Positions 43,373 to 52,511 are shown, numbered from the stretch's first letter. The stretch: DNA of 64,000 nucleotides from an uncultured Ruminiclostridium sp. (GCA_910579265.1 CAJTTE010000001.1:1-64000); one strand, 5' to 3'. Numbers and translations: made by a program. Notes: generated by a model not told the origin, from the sequence alone.

Positions 43373-43535
43373 GGGGCATTCTGAAAAGCCGCAAATTGCA
43401 CAATATCTGCTAACGGCGGACGTTGTCCATGCTAAAGAATGCCGATAGTTATCCCAAAGGGATAACTACTAAATACCATGGCATTTCTTTGTTTTTTTGA
43501 ATTCTCCATGTTTTTAGCGCAGTTGAATAAATACC
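43373..43535 (-). repeat. family 1 MITE-like element, copy C (left end lost)
   Basis: Begins GGGGCATTCTGAAAAGCCGC on the + strand, which is the right end of the family. It contains the perfect palindrome AGTTATCCCAAAGGGATAACT and fades out near 43535 before reaching the left terminal repeat. Confidence 0.75.
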
Positions 43536-43830
43536 ACGCATTTTTTTCATGCTCTCCTATTCTCATAAATATCATTATCCGTTCAAGAGCCGTCCGCATA
43601 GAAGTAAAGTCGGCGCAAGGCTCATGTCCTATGCTAATGAAATTTTAAAGTTGTGCGGATATTACAATTACAGCTATTGCCGGGAAATAATGGTGTCTTT
43701 AACATAATAAATCTAAAGTTGGCTTTAGGGTCAAGTAAAATTTCTTCAATAAATCTTAGTCTTTTATCAAAGAACAATGAAGCATTTAAAAAATGGGTTT
43801 AATCTCTTCGATCAGTATATGCCGATAAAT

Positions 43831-43894
43831 GGTATAATGCGGGTTTGCGGACTTTAAAAATCAGAAAAACAAATCCGCAGACTCGCATTATACC
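43831..43894. repeat. 21-bp inverted repeat with 22-base loop
   Basis: Arms 43831-43851 (GGTATAATGCGGGTTTGCGGA) and 43874-43894 match at 19 of 21 positions. The arms contain TATAAT-like sequence. It lies about 110 bases beyond the 3' end of znuB but has no T-run directly after it. It may be a terminator, a small element or a cruciform. Confidence 0.6.
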
Positions 43895-44002
43895 ACTGTT
43901 TATAAAATGCATATAAATTTTTCTTTACATCATTTTGTAGGTGTTATAGTGTTTAAATAACATTATATCTACATTTCAAGTTAATGTTTTTATAATAAAT
44001 AT

Positions 44003-44839
44003 CTATTCTCTTTTATCTGCGGTTACAATCAACGCTCTTGCCTTTCCCGCCACGGTACAAGCAAGAAACGCCGCAAGATTTGTTACGACAATGCAGGCTC
44101 CAGTAGGTACGGGCAGGTAAAAGGTTATTCCAAGTCCCACAACAAAGCAAACTATCGATATAATCACGGAAAAAACGGTTACGCCCCGGTAGCTTTTACA
44201 TATACGCATTGCACTTAAGGAAGGAAAGATGACCAATCCGGAAATTAAGAGCGCACCCATAAGACGCATTCCCACCACTATTACAACCGCTGTCAGTAGG
44301 GCGATAAGCGCATTGTATATATCGGTTTTTATCCCTGTGGCTTTTGAGAAGCTTTCGTCAAAGGTAACGGCAAATATCTTATTGTAAAAGACAACATACA
44401 GAACTATTACGGCAAGAGATGATATCACGCTTAAAATAACATCCTCAGACTGCAAAGCCAGAATGCTTCCGAACATATAGCTGTTTACGTCTATGCTGAC
44501 TTCAAATACGGATACTACTATCATTCCGATCGAAAGGGCACTGCATGAAATTACGGCAATGAGGGCATCGCCCTTGATTTTACTGTTGCGGTTCAATTTA
44601 AGCAGAAAAAACGCCGAGATTATAACAACGGGAATAGCCAATTGAAGAGGCGCAATATTCAGAGCGGCAGCCACCGCCAATGCCCCGTATCCTACATGGC
44701 TTAGTCCGTCGCCTATCATAGAATAACGTTTCAGCACAAGGCTTGCTCCCAACAGCGACGCACAAAGAGAAACAAGTATGCCCACAAACAAGGCTCTAAG
44801 TATAAAATCAAATGACAGCATTTCAACAAGAATATCCAA
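44003..44839 (-). CDS. znuB: zinc ABC transporter permease
   Basis: Membrane subunit of a ZnuABC/TroCD-type metal importer: eight or so hydrophobic segments, LLGASLVLKRYSMIGDGLSH, GIKTDIYNALIALLTA and VGMRLMGALLISGLVIFPSL are family landmarks. 278 residues from TTG 44839, eight bases after GGAGG, which lies inside the end of znuC; TTG 44857 is upstream of that SD. Last gene of the fur-znuA-znuC-znuB operon. Confidence 0.92.
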   Translation of the reverse strand: MDILVEMLSFDFILRALFVGILVSLCASLLGASLVLKRYSMIGDGLSHVGYGALAVAAALNIAPLQLAIPVVIISAFFLLKLNRNSKIKGDALIAVISCSALSIGMIVVSVFEVSIDVNSYMFGSILALQSEDVILSVISSLAVIVLYVVFYNKIFAVTFDESFSKATGIKTDIYNALIALLTAVVIVVGMRLMGALLISGLVIFPSLSAMRICKSYRGVTVFSVIISIVCFVVGLGITFYLPVPTGACIVVTNLAAFLACTVAGKARALIVTADKRE

Positions 44840-45542
44840 TATTTTTTCCTCCGTCAATCATATTTTTATAAAAGCTTGTAGTCATGTATTCTTCGGTAGA
44901 TCCGAAGAACGACGCTCCGGAGGACAAGTGCAAAACTTTACCCGCATGCTTTAAAGCATTTGTTATGTCATGAGAAATCATTATAACCGTTACATTATGG
45001 ACCTTGTTGAGATGATTTATCAGGTCATACATTTCGGCGGTCACAACCGCGTCCAATCCGGTTACCGGCTCATCTAAAAGCAAAAGCTTGTCGGTGGCAC
45101 AGAGTGCGCGGGCTATAAGGACGCGCTGCTGCTGTCCGCCGGAAAGATCACGGAAGCTTTTTTTTCGGATCTCATCAAAATGCAGATGCTGCATACATTT
45201 TTCGGCAGCTTTTTTTTGTGTTTTAGTATAAAACGGGAATATGCCGCCGGAGCCTAAGCAGCCTGACAATATCACTTCCCGTACCGTTGCGGGGAAGTCT
45301 TTTTGTATAATATTTTGCTGAGGAAGGTATCCGATCTGTTTCGGTGTTATTCCGTTAAAAAATATTTTTCCGGATGATGACTGCTTCAATCCCAGCAATC
45401 CTTTAACAAGAGTACTTTTTCCCGAACCGTTTTCGCCTAAAATAAGCATATAATCACCTTGCTCCAGGGAAAATGAAACGTTATTCAGGGCGGTTATTCC
45501 TTCGTATGACATTGTGAGGTTTTTACATTCAATTAAGCTCAT
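44823..45542 (-). CDS. znuC: zinc ABC transporter ATP-binding protein
   Basis: 239 residues with Walker A GENGSGKST, Q-loop YLPQQN, signature LSGGQQQR, Walker B LLLLDEP and switch His in ISHDI. It energises import through ZnuB. It lies four bases after the znuA stop and overlaps znuB by 17 bases. The operon context identifies the metal class. Confidence 0.94.
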   Translation of the reverse strand: MSLIECKNLTMSYEGITALNNVSFSLEQGDYMLILGENGSGKSTLVKGLLGLKQSSSGKIFFNGITPKQIGYLPQQNIIQKDFPATVREVILSGCLGSGGIFPFYTKTQKKAAEKCMQHLHFDEIRKKSFRDLSGGQQQRVLIARALCATDKLLLLDEPVTGLDAVVTAEMYDLINHLNKVHNVTVIMISHDITNALKHAGKVLHLSSGASFFGSTEEYMTTSFYKNMIDGGKNIGYSC

Positions 45543-45546
45543 TACT

Positions 45547-46512
45547 TCAGTCGTCCTTTTCAGATCTAAGTCCTTTTTTTAGATTTACAAGATTATTTTT
45601 CATCAAATCGAGATAGGTCACACCGCTTTCAAAATCATTTTTCGATATCGTATGACAGGAATGAAACAATAATGGTTCCGCATTTGTTTCAGAGGCGATC
45701 GTATCGGCTATTTTCCTCGCGCTGAATTCTATATAATATACGGCGGAAAGCTTGTTTTCCTTCAGCTTGTTTATCAAAAACATCATTGTTTTTGCGCTTA
45801 CGTCCGAATCAGTGCTGCAACCGGGGAAAGCCGCGTAGTATTTCAGGCCGTAATCATCAAAAAGATATTTGAACGGAAACCTGTCACCGAAAATAAGCAT
45901 ATTGTTATCCGAATCATCTACAGCTTCTTTAAACCGGCGGTCCAAGTCGTCAAGCTCGGTAATATAGTCGTTCAGATTCTCGGTATAAAAATCTCTGTTG
46001 TCATTATCTAAGGAAATAATTGCATTTGCTATTTCCGATGATATTTTTTTCGAGTTTTTAAGAGAAGTCCATACATGTTCGTCGTATTCGGGCCCGTCAT
46101 CTTCTTTGGTTTCAATTTTATTTTCCATTCCCTCCGTTTTTTCTTCCTCAACCGTTTCGACACATTCCATAAGCCTTATCACTTTTATATTGTCAGTGTC
46201 TATCGAATTCAATATAACATTTGACCAAACGTCTGATTCGCCTCCGGTACAGATAAAAATATCGCAGTTTTTTACGGATATTATATCCTGAGGCGTAGGT
46301 TCGTAGGAATGGCTTTCGCCGCCGGGAGTCACGAGCATCTGAACGGATACTTTGTCTTTTCCTATTTGCCTTGCAAAATCATATTGGGGAAAGATGGTAG
46401 TTACGATTTTAAGTTTATCTTCTTTTTGAGCCGCCTCGGGAGGCGAGCAAGCACAAATGCAAAAAAGTATCAGACATATCAGCGCATAAACGGAAATTAT
46501 CTTCTTATTCAT
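45547..46512 (-). CDS. znuA: zinc ABC transporter substrate-binding lipoprotein
   Basis: 321 residues from ATG 46512, which overlaps the fur stop by eight bases. Lipoprotein signal ending ICAC. Metal-site residues seen are His in GGESHSYEPTPQD and His in YDEHVWTSL. The third canonical His position appears as FGDRFPFKYLFDDYGL, without His, a variant also found in clostridial relatives. The usual His-rich loop is replaced by an acidic stretch (EEEKTEGMENKIETKEDD). Zinc is likely from the context, but specificity is not proven. Confidence 0.9.
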   Translation of the reverse strand: MNKKIISVYALICLILFCICACSPPEAAQKEDKLKIVTTIFPQYDFARQIGKDKVSVQMLVTPGGESHSYEPTPQDIISVKNCDIFICTGGESDVWSNVILNSIDTDNIKVIRLMECVETVEEEKTEGMENKIETKEDDGPEYDEHVWTSLKNSKKISSEIANAIISLDNDNRDFYTENLNDYITELDDLDRRFKEAVDDSDNNMLIFGDRFPFKYLFDDYGLKYYAAFPGCSTDSDVSAKTMMFLINKLKENKLSAVYYIEFSARKIADTIASETNAEPLLFHSCHTISKNDFESGVTYLDLMKNNLVNLKKGLRSEKDD

Positions 46513-46927
46513 CGGCGCATTCCCCGCAAACTCCGTAGAGAACAGTTCTTGTGTTGTCAACGGTAAATTTATGATGCTCGGAAATATGTTTTTCCAGATC
46601 GGTCAGATAATCACATTTTAAATGTATAAGTTTTCCGCAGCATATACATTTTAAGTGAAAATGAAGATGACAATTTTTACTTTTATCAACGTATTGAAAA
46701 CAGGCGCTTTTACCTTCCTCGCAGATATATTTTCTTACCTTTTTTTCTTCTATTAATTTGTCCAAAGCCCGGTATACAGTTGCTTTTCCCACATCAATGC
46801 TGTTTCTTTTAAGCCACAGCACTATCTCGTCAGCCGTCATATGAAAATTTTTGTTTTCAGTCAGACAATTCAGAACTTCGGTGCGCTGCTTGGTTTTATA
46901 GTATCTTTGTTCTTTTTCGTCACTCAT
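46505..46927 (-). CDS. zur: Fur-family metal regulator, probably Zur
   Basis: 140 residues. N-terminal winged helix (RTEVLNCLTE, HMTADEIVLWLK, GKATVYRALDKL), then the metal-sensing domain with HLHFHLKCICCGK, and C-terminal VCGECADE giving a structural Cys4 zinc site. As the first gene of a zinc uptake operon with an operator-like palindrome in front, Zur function is most likely; Fur or Mur cannot be ruled out. Confidence 0.88.
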   Translation of the reverse strand: MSDEKEQRYYKTKQRTEVLNCLTENKNFHMTADEIVLWLKRNSIDVGKATVYRALDKLIEEKKVRKYICEEGKSACFQYVDKSKNCHLHFHLKCICCGKLIHLKCDYLTDLEKHISEHHKFTVDNTRTVLYGVCGECADE

Positions 46928-46942
46928 TATAATTCTCCAATA

Positions 46943-46963
46943 TGAAATTGATTTTCATTTTCA
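46943..46963. promoter_or_regulatory. Fur/Zur-type operator
   Basis: TGAAATTGA, TTT, TCATTTTCA: a 9-3-9 inverted repeat with one mismatch per arm, next to the -10 box of the fur operon promoter and covering the expected transcription start, which would allow autoregulation. Confidence 0.7.
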
Positions 46964-46964
46964 T

Positions 46965-46993
46965 ATTATATACGGTTTACGGAGCGTTGTCAA
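46965..46993 (-). promoter_or_regulatory. sigma-A promoter of the fur-znuACB operon
   Basis: On the minus strand TTGACA (46993-46988), 17 bases, TATAAT (46970-46965): both boxes are consensus. Confidence 0.85.
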
Positions 46994-47002
46994 TAGAATC
47001 TT

Positions 47003-47032
47003 GTAATATATTCGGTTACGGGAACATAAATA
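47003..47032 (+). promoter_or_regulatory. candidate sigma-E promoter of the spoIIIA operon
   Basis: GTAATATA, 14 bases, CATAAATA, resembling the mother-cell sigma-E consensus (ATA-rich -35 and CATA-type -10). It ends 32 bases before the GTG start chosen for spoIIIAA. Confidence 0.45.
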
Positions 47033-47064
47033 TAGACAAGCGATACAGGAAAGGATGTTTTAAT

Positions 47065-47922
47065 GTGGTCAGCGCCAGAATTTGCGACGGTAATGGAATA
47101 TTGTCTTACCTTGGAAATATGGGAGGGATTATTGCGCGTTCAAAATTCCGTCTTGGAGATATTTATGAGATACGGCTCAGGACGGGACAGGCAATTGCAC
47201 TCGAAACGGTAAGAGGAAGATTTATCGTTGATAAAATAGTATCATCGGACGATATAAGCGATTGTATGAGAAATTTTTGTCATTATTCCATTCATAGCTT
47301 CGAAAAAGAAATGCGGGACGGTTATATAACGCTTAAGGGCGGTCATAGAGCGGGATTCTGCGGGACCGCCGTTATGAGAAACAGCGTTTTCGAAAATATC
47401 AGAGATATAAGCAGTATCAATATAAGAATTGCACGCGAGGTTATCGGATGTGGAGAAGAGCTCAGGGATATTGTATTTGACGACAGTTTTAGGGGATTGT
47501 TGATTGCCGGAAAGCCTATGAGCGGAAAAACCACCGTTCTGAGGGATCTTTGCAGAATAATAGGGAATGACTTCAAGCTGGCGGTTATTGACAGCAGAGG
47601 AGAGATCGCCGCCGTTTACGGAGGTGTTCCGCAGAACAGCATAGGGCAGTTTACAGATGTGTTAAACGGTTACGGAAAATGTGAGGGAATAGAAATAGCC
47701 ACACGCACATTATCTCCCGAGTTTATTGCATGCGATGAGATAACAGGCAACCCACAGAGCGCCAAGCTATGCCTTAACAGCGGGGTAAAAATGATATTCA
47801 CCATACATTGCGGATCATTAAAGCAAGCAATGGAGTCAAATATCGCGTCAACGGGAGCAATCAGTCATATCGCTTTTTTAGGAGGGAAAACAGGACAGGT
47901 TACCAAAACCGTAACCATATAA
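47065..47922 (+). CDS. spoIIIAA: stage III sporulation protein AA
   Basis: Secretion-type ATPase of the SpoIIIA-SpoIIQ channel linking mother cell and forespore. 285 residues from GTG 47065, which follows AAAGGA by about ten bases. Motifs: IYEIRLRTGQ, KGGHRAGFCGTAV, Walker A GKPMSGKT (149-156), VIDSRGEIAA and ACDEITG (Walker B region). The open frame extends to 46942, but that would include the sigma-E-like promoter and a non-family leader, so the shorter start is preferred. Confidence 0.92.
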   Translation: MVSARICDGNGILSYLGNMGGIIARSKFRLGDIYEIRLRTGQAIALETVRGRFIVDKIVSSDDISDCMRNFCHYSIHSFEKEMRDGYITLKGGHRAGFCGTAVMRNSVFENIRDISSINIRIAREVIGCGEELRDIVFDDSFRGLLIAGKPMSGKTTVLRDLCRIIGNDFKLAVIDSRGEIAAVYGGVPQNSIGQFTDVLNGYGKCEGIEIATRTLSPEFIACDEITGNPQSAKLCLNSGVKMIFTIHCGSLKQAMESNIASTGAISHIAFLGGKTGQVTKTVTI

Positions 47923-48087
47923 TCCATTTGTTTTTAAGTAATGCTTTACAAAAGGCTAAAGGCTATATATACTTGCTTTTTCTGATATTTATAAATATGA
48001 CTATATATAAATCATTTTGCCTATAAAATGCACAACGATAATGAGGCGGTTTTACAAAATTTGTTCAATTTAATCGGGGGGCTTATT

Positions 48088-48585
48088 ATGAATATATTTT
48101 GTTCGGTTACGGCAGCTGTCTTAGGCGCTGCTGCCGGTATTTATTTTTCCAGGCAGCTTAAGGAAAGAGAAAGAATAATGACGGCCGCCATTCTTCTTAT
48201 AAAAGAGCTTGAGGTGCAAATACGCTATACAAATGCTGAAATCGGTGATATGCTCAGGAATTCCGCCGATAACGAGGCATATCAAAAGCTTTTATTTGTT
48301 ACAGAATGCAGGAAAATAGAGGAAAAGGGAAATTTTCACAACATCTGGAGCGAGGGAGTAAAAAGACAGGCGTATATTACCGAAAGAGACCGGGAGTTGC
48401 TTATTGCTCTTGGCGAAAGATTGGGCGAAACGGATGCGGAGGGGCAACTTTCTTTTCTGGAAATGACTGAGGAAATGATAAAGGGACAACAGCAGCAGGC
48501 CGAATCGGATTATAAGAATAAAGGAAAGATGTACAGATCTGTAGGGATATTATGCGGACTTGCAATGGGAATTATGGTTTTATAA
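48088..48585 (+). CDS. spoIIIAB: stage III sporulation protein AB
   Basis: 165 residues, with one N-terminal membrane segment, a helical middle containing RERIMTAAILLIKELEVQIRY, and a C-terminal hydrophobic segment, the SpoIIIAB layout (GspF-like). ATG 48088 follows GGGGGG; the frame from 48028 has no SD. It lies 165 bases after spoIIIAA, a slightly wide gap for the operon. Confidence 0.9.
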   Translation: MNIFCSVTAAVLGAAAGIYFSRQLKERERIMTAAILLIKELEVQIRYTNAEIGDMLRNSADNEAYQKLLFVTECRKIEEKGNFHNIWSEGVKRQAYITERDRELLIALGERLGETDAEGQLSFLEMTEEMIKGQQQQAESDYKNKGKMYRSVGILCGLAMGIMVL

Positions 48586-48615
48586 AAAATTTATCAGCGG
48601 CGGGAGGAGCATTCA

Positions 48616-48813
48616 ATGGATGTGGATTTAATATTTCAAATTGCTGCCATAGGAATAGTGGTTGCAGTTCTTAATATGCTTTTGCAGCGCTCAGGACGCG
48701 AGGAACAGGCAATGATGACTACTATTGCCGGACTTATCGTCGTACTTATGATGATTATAACTCAGATAAGCACATTGTTCGAAACTATTAAGGAAGTATT
48801 TAATTTATATTAA
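48616..48813 (+). CDS. spoIIIAC: stage III sporulation protein AC
   Basis: 65 residues, two membrane segments with LNMLLQRSGREEQAMM between them, the family's usual pattern and length. SD GGGAGGAG precedes ATG. Confidence 0.92.
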   Translation: MDVDLIFQIAAIGIVVAVLNMLLQRSGREEQAMMTTIAGLIVVLMMIITQISTLFETIKEVFNLY

Positions 48814-48825
48814 AAGGAAAGACGG

Positions 48826-49215
48826 ATGAATATTGTTATAATTGCTTCGGTTGCTTTAGTTGCAGCCGTACTGTCAATCGTTCTGAAACAGTATAAGCCG
48901 GAATATTCGCTTTTTATCTCTATAGGAACGGGTATTCTGATTTTTATATCAGTAATAGCAGTTATTGAGCCGGTCATTTCGTATATTGGGGAGCTTACCG
49001 AAAACGCGGGGCTCGACGGGATTTACGGTGAGGTGCTTATAAAAGCGCTGGCTGTTTGTTATATAACTCAGCTTGCATGCGACTGCTGCAAGGATGCCGG
49101 TGAAAGCGCCATAGCCGGAAAGCTGAATCTGGCGGGAAAGCTGGCCATTCTTATCATCTCGCTTCCAATGTTCAAAAGTTTGACGGAAATAGTAACAGGC
49201 CTTATCGATAACTGA
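48826..49215 (+). CDS. spoIIIAD: stage III sporulation protein AD
   Basis: 129 residues with four hydrophobic segments, VLKQYKPEYSLFISIGTGI at the start and LIKALAVCYITQLACDCCKD then AGESAIAGKLNLAGK in the middle, matching SpoIIIAD. SD AAAGGAAAG precedes ATG, 12 bases after spoIIIAC. Confidence 0.92.
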   Translation: MNIVIIASVALVAAVLSIVLKQYKPEYSLFISIGTGILIFISVIAVIEPVISYIGELTENAGLDGIYGEVLIKALAVCYITQLACDCCKDAGESAIAGKLNLAGKLAILIISLPMFKSLTEIVTGLIDN

Positions 49216-49258
49216 CACAAAATCCGACCGGACACAGAAAAATACATAAAGAGGACGT

Positions 49259-50371
49259 ATGAATATTAAAGATTTTATAAAGACAGCTATGATCATAATC
49301 GTTGCCTTTTGCATATTTGACATAAATATATCCGCTGAGGAAAATTATGATTTTGGTCAAATAGATATTGAAAAAGCTCTTCCGGATAATGCAGAAAACG
49401 AACTGGAGCAGCTCGGGGTTTCAACGGATAACGGAGGAAGCAATCTGGATTTGGGAAATGTCTTTAGCAGAATATGGGATATGATCTGTGAAAGTATTCC
49501 TAAGCCGGTATCCATGCTTATATCCGTTGTTGGAGTCGTTTTGCTCTGTACCGTAATTCAGTCCATGCATCAGGGAGAAAGCGAGCTGTCCGCGACATTC
49601 AATACAATAGGGGTATTAGCATGCTCCGGAATAATCTGTACAAGCTTCGGAACAATTATTTCCAGTTCAAGTACGGCGATAGAGGGTCTGGGAGCATTTC
49701 TTTCCGTATATATCCCGGCGTTCGCGGGTATAATGGCCGCTAACGGTCAGACGGCAACCGCCGCAGCCTATAACGGAATCATCACAGTTGCGGTTCAGAT
49801 TTTTTCCCAGATTTTTACCTTTGTTATTTTTCCTTTGGTGAACTGCATCATGGGAATTTCAATTGCCGGAGCAGTTAATCCCGATTTAAAGATCAACAAT
49901 ATTGCGGAGATGGTGAGAAAAATAATAAATTGGGGCTTGGCGTTTATCATGACAGTTTTTGCGGGAATATTATCGGTCCAAAGCTTTGTCGGCGCCGCAG
50001 CCGACAGTGTTTCTATGAAGGCGGCGAAATTTACCGTATCCGGGACAGTTCCCATTGTCGGCGGGGCTGTTTCAGACGCTCTTCTCACCGTTAAAGGAAG
50101 CATAGGCGTCATTAAAGCTTCAACCGGGGGTTACGGTATAATCGCATCGGCAGCCGTTATGCTTCCAGCTCTCATTACACTGTTTTTATTCCGTATAATT
50201 TTCACCATATCGGCATCCGTCAGCGATATGTTCGGTATATCGAGAATAACGGCGGTTTTAAAAAGCGGAGAAAACATATTGTCTATAATCATTGCCATGA
50301 TGGTTTGTTTTTGGGCCGTAGCAATCGTATCTACGGCGCTTATGCTGGTTATAGGCGGTGGGGGAATATGA
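49259..50371 (+). CDS. spoIIIAE: stage III sporulation protein AE
   Basis: 370 residues: an N-terminal signal-like segment, an acidic linker, then seven or so membrane segments forming the SpoIIIAE core (SFVGAAADSVSMKAAKFTVS, GAVSDALLTVKGSIGVIKAS). SD GAGGACG precedes ATG. The spoIIIAF ATG lies in its stop (ATGA). Confidence 0.93.
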   Translation: MNIKDFIKTAMIIIVAFCIFDINISAEENYDFGQIDIEKALPDNAENELEQLGVSTDNGGSNLDLGNVFSRIWDMICESIPKPVSMLISVVGVVLLCTVIQSMHQGESELSATFNTIGVLACSGIICTSFGTIISSSSTAIEGLGAFLSVYIPAFAGIMAANGQTATAAAYNGIITVAVQIFSQIFTFVIFPLVNCIMGISIAGAVNPDLKINNIAEMVRKIINWGLAFIMTVFAGILSVQSFVGAAADSVSMKAAKFTVSGTVPIVGGAVSDALLTVKGSIGVIKASTGGYGIIASAAVMLPALITLFLFRIIFTISASVSDMFGISRITAVLKSGENILSIIIAMMVCFWAVAIVSTALMLVIGGGGI

Positions 50372-50841
50372 AAGAGACTATTCTCGGAATAGCTTTGGTT
50401 GCTATAGCTACGGGTTTGTTCAAGCTTATTTGTCCGGAAAACGGTTTTAAAAAACAGATAGCTTTTTTAGTTTCAGCGTTTTTTCTTCTTAGCTGCGCGT
50501 CAATGTTAAAAAATAATAATTTCAATTTTTCGGATATTTCCGACAGTTTAAGGCACGAAGGAGCTTATGTGGATTTTTCGGAAGAGGCTTACAGAATGAC
50601 CAAGAATGAAATAGCGGCCAAGCTTTCGGAAAATATTGAGGCAATGCTTAAAGAAAATGAAATTTCCTGTGACGAAATTCGTGTAGTTATTGATATTTCG
50701 TCCTCCCTCAGCATATCTATTAAGCAGGTACGGCTTGCCTTTTCTTCGGAACATTCGGAAGACGCGGCTGCCGCCGAGGAGCTGGTGAAGAAGGAGGTTG
50801 GGGATGAAATTGAGGTTATAATCGAAATTCGGGGATATTGA
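50368..50841 (+). CDS. spoIIIAF: stage III sporulation protein AF
   Basis: 157 residues from ATG 50368, overlapping the spoIIIAE stop and preceded by GGTGGGGG. Two N-terminal hydrophobic segments and a soluble C-terminal domain (YRMTKNEIAAKLSENIEAML, EISCDEIRVVIDI) as in SpoIIIAF. Confidence 0.9.
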   Translation: MKETILGIALVAIATGLFKLICPENGFKKQIAFLVSAFFLLSCASMLKNNNFNFSDISDSLRHEGAYVDFSEEAYRMTKNEIAAKLSENIEAMLKENEISCDEIRVVIDISSSLSISIKQVRLAFSSEHSEDAAAAEELVKKEVGDEIEVIIEIRGY

Positions 50842-50852
50842 AAGGAAATGAA

Positions 50853-51293
50853 ATGGAAAAGCTTACGGGAATATTTAAAAGTGAAAAGGGAATAAAAATT
50901 ATTTTTGCAGCCGGAATCGCCTTAATCATAATAATATTTCTGTTCAGCCTTTCAGACGGCGGAAGTAAAACCCGGGAATCCGCCGGCAGCGAAAACGAAA
51001 ACGTTCTGTCGGAAATAGAAATGTATGAACGTAAGCTGGAACAACGGCTTACCGAAATTATCGGAGAAATTCAAGGCACTTCGGATATTCATATTATGAT
51101 AACCCTTGAAAAGACCGAGGAGAATTTATACGGAGGTAAAACATCCGATATTTCCGCTACTATCACTCCAAGGGTAAAGGGTGCGGTAATAGTCTGCAAA
51201 GGCAGCGAAAATGCGGTTATCAGACAAAAGGTAGTCGATGCAGCCTGCAAGGCCCTGGGGGTGAGCGCAGCCAGAATATGCGTTACATATTAA
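50853..51293 (+). CDS. spoIIIAG: stage III sporulation protein AG
   Basis: 146 residues with an N-terminal membrane anchor and a ring-building domain (YERKLEQRLTEIIGEIQG, SDIHIMITLE, TPRVKGAVIVCKG, ALGVSAARICV), as in the SpoIIIAG multimeric ring of the channel. ATG 50853 follows AAGGAAATGA; TTG 50838 overlaps the previous stop. Length is somewhat shorter than in Bacillus. Confidence 0.92.
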   Translation: MEKLTGIFKSEKGIKIIFAAGIALIIIIFLFSLSDGGSKTRESAGSENENVLSEIEMYERKLEQRLTEIIGEIQGTSDIHIMITLEKTEENLYGGKTSDISATITPRVKGAVIVCKGSENAVIRQKVVDAACKALGVSAARICVTY

Positions 51294-51386
51294 AAAGAAA
51301 TTTTTCGCTGTGATCACTTAAAGGCTTTGCACTTTCGTTAGATCAAACGGGCATAGCCCAATAATAGAGAAAAGGAGTCAAATATC

Positions 51387-52004
51387 ATGAAAAGAAGAAG
51401 ACTAAATCTTATTATCGGCAAGAAGCAAATAATTATAGTCGGTTTAACGCTTATTTTAGGCGTGGCGGTTTACATCAATTTCCTTGTCGGTTCAAACGTT
51501 ACCTCAGATACACCTGTTTCAAAGGACAGCAATACGCAAAACGCGGGCAACTACGGGGATCAGCAGTTCGTTTCTTCTTCAAATGCCGAAAAGAAGCCCA
51601 ATGAAGCGGTAGGAAACACAAACGGCGATAAAAAAATACCTACCGGAGGCAGTCTTGACGAATATTTTGCACAGGCAAGATTGGATAAACAGGAGAGCCG
51701 CGCGGAAGCAATCGAAGTATTACAGACGATTTACGCAGGCGGAGATTCTACGGATACCGAACTCGCGGTAATGGCTCAAAATGCGGCTGCCATAAGCGGG
51801 TATATAGAGAGCGAAAACAAGATAGAAAGCGTATTAAAGGCTCAGGGCTTCGAGGACGCATTATGTTATCTTTCGGAAAACGGTGCAAGCGTTATTGTCA
51901 AGACCGACGGTTTAAGTACGGCACAGGCTGCTCAAATAAAGAGCGCGTTGTTGTCGGAGGTGGATATACCTAAGGAAAAAATAACTATCCTCGAGATAAA
52001 GTAA
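51387..52004 (+). CDS. spoIIIAH: stage III sporulation protein AH
   Basis: 205 residues: membrane anchor at about 15-35, a polar low-complexity linker, and a C-terminal YscJ/FliF-like domain (RLDKQESRAEAIEVLQTIYA, GFEDALCYLSENGASVIVKT). It would face the intermembrane space and pair with SpoIIQ from the forespore. SD AAAGGAG precedes ATG. Terminator after the stop ends the operon. Confidence 0.93.
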   Translation: MKRRRLNLIIGKKQIIIVGLTLILGVAVYINFLVGSNVTSDTPVSKDSNTQNAGNYGDQQFVSSSNAEKKPNEAVGNTNGDKKIPTGGSLDEYFAQARLDKQESRAEAIEVLQTIYAGGDSTDTELAVMAQNAAAISGYIESENKIESVLKAQGFEDALCYLSENGASVIVKTDGLSTAQAAQIKSALLSEVDIPKEKITILEIK

Positions 52005-52020
52005 AAAACAGAATAAAAAC

Positions 52021-52055
52021 AGACTGCTCAATCGATATGAGCGGTCTTTTTTTAT
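52021..52055 (+). terminator. terminator of the spoIIIA operon
   Basis: AGACTGCTCA pairs with TGAGCGGTCT (one G-T pair) around a seven-base loop, followed by TTTTTTT. Confidence 0.9.
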
Positions 52056-52511
52056 TGGATATCAATATATGATTTAAAATTTCTTTTTTGCCATTTTACA
52101 AAGTATGACAAGAATACAGATCAAGAATTTATTACCGGAAGAACGAATCTTCATGTTTAGGTTTTATAGGTTCCCGTATATCTTAACGATCGGTAGAGCA
52201 TCGGGAAATGTCAGTCAGCCATAAGTAACGGCTCCCATATGGTATATTCAGTTTTCATTATGAAAGTAATTCCGGAAGCGGCGCGCCGTTATTGATATAA
52301 ACCGATGATATTTCGCAAAAACAGATATCAGGAATTCGGGCTTTATTTAAATTCCTACAAAATAACAGCTTGAATTTTAAATATGTACAATGAAACGAAA
52401 TCCTTATAAGAAAGTTTGTGCAAGTTGACGGAAATATAAGCGCGGGCGTTATAGAAAGCCAAAGTAATATCCATATGAGGATTCGGGCAAAATTGATTTA
52501 ACGAAAAAGAG
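52056..52511. other. 455-base intergenic region, nothing recognised
   Basis: No supportable gene, repeat copy or hairpin of note before the asp23 promoter. Confidence 0.5.

Larger units (their letters stand above)
43114..44002. other. 890-base gene-free region with repeats
   Basis: No supportable gene. It holds family 1 copy C (43373-43535), a long hairpin (43831-43894), and around 43620-43800 stretches that read like fragments of coding sequence (for example ISSINLSLLSKNNEAFKKWV) without start or SD, suggesting a decayed gene. Confidence 0.5.

Noticed and set aside
47343..47576. Minus-strand frame inside spoIIIAA
   Set aside because: Shadow of the spoIIIAA ATPase domain.
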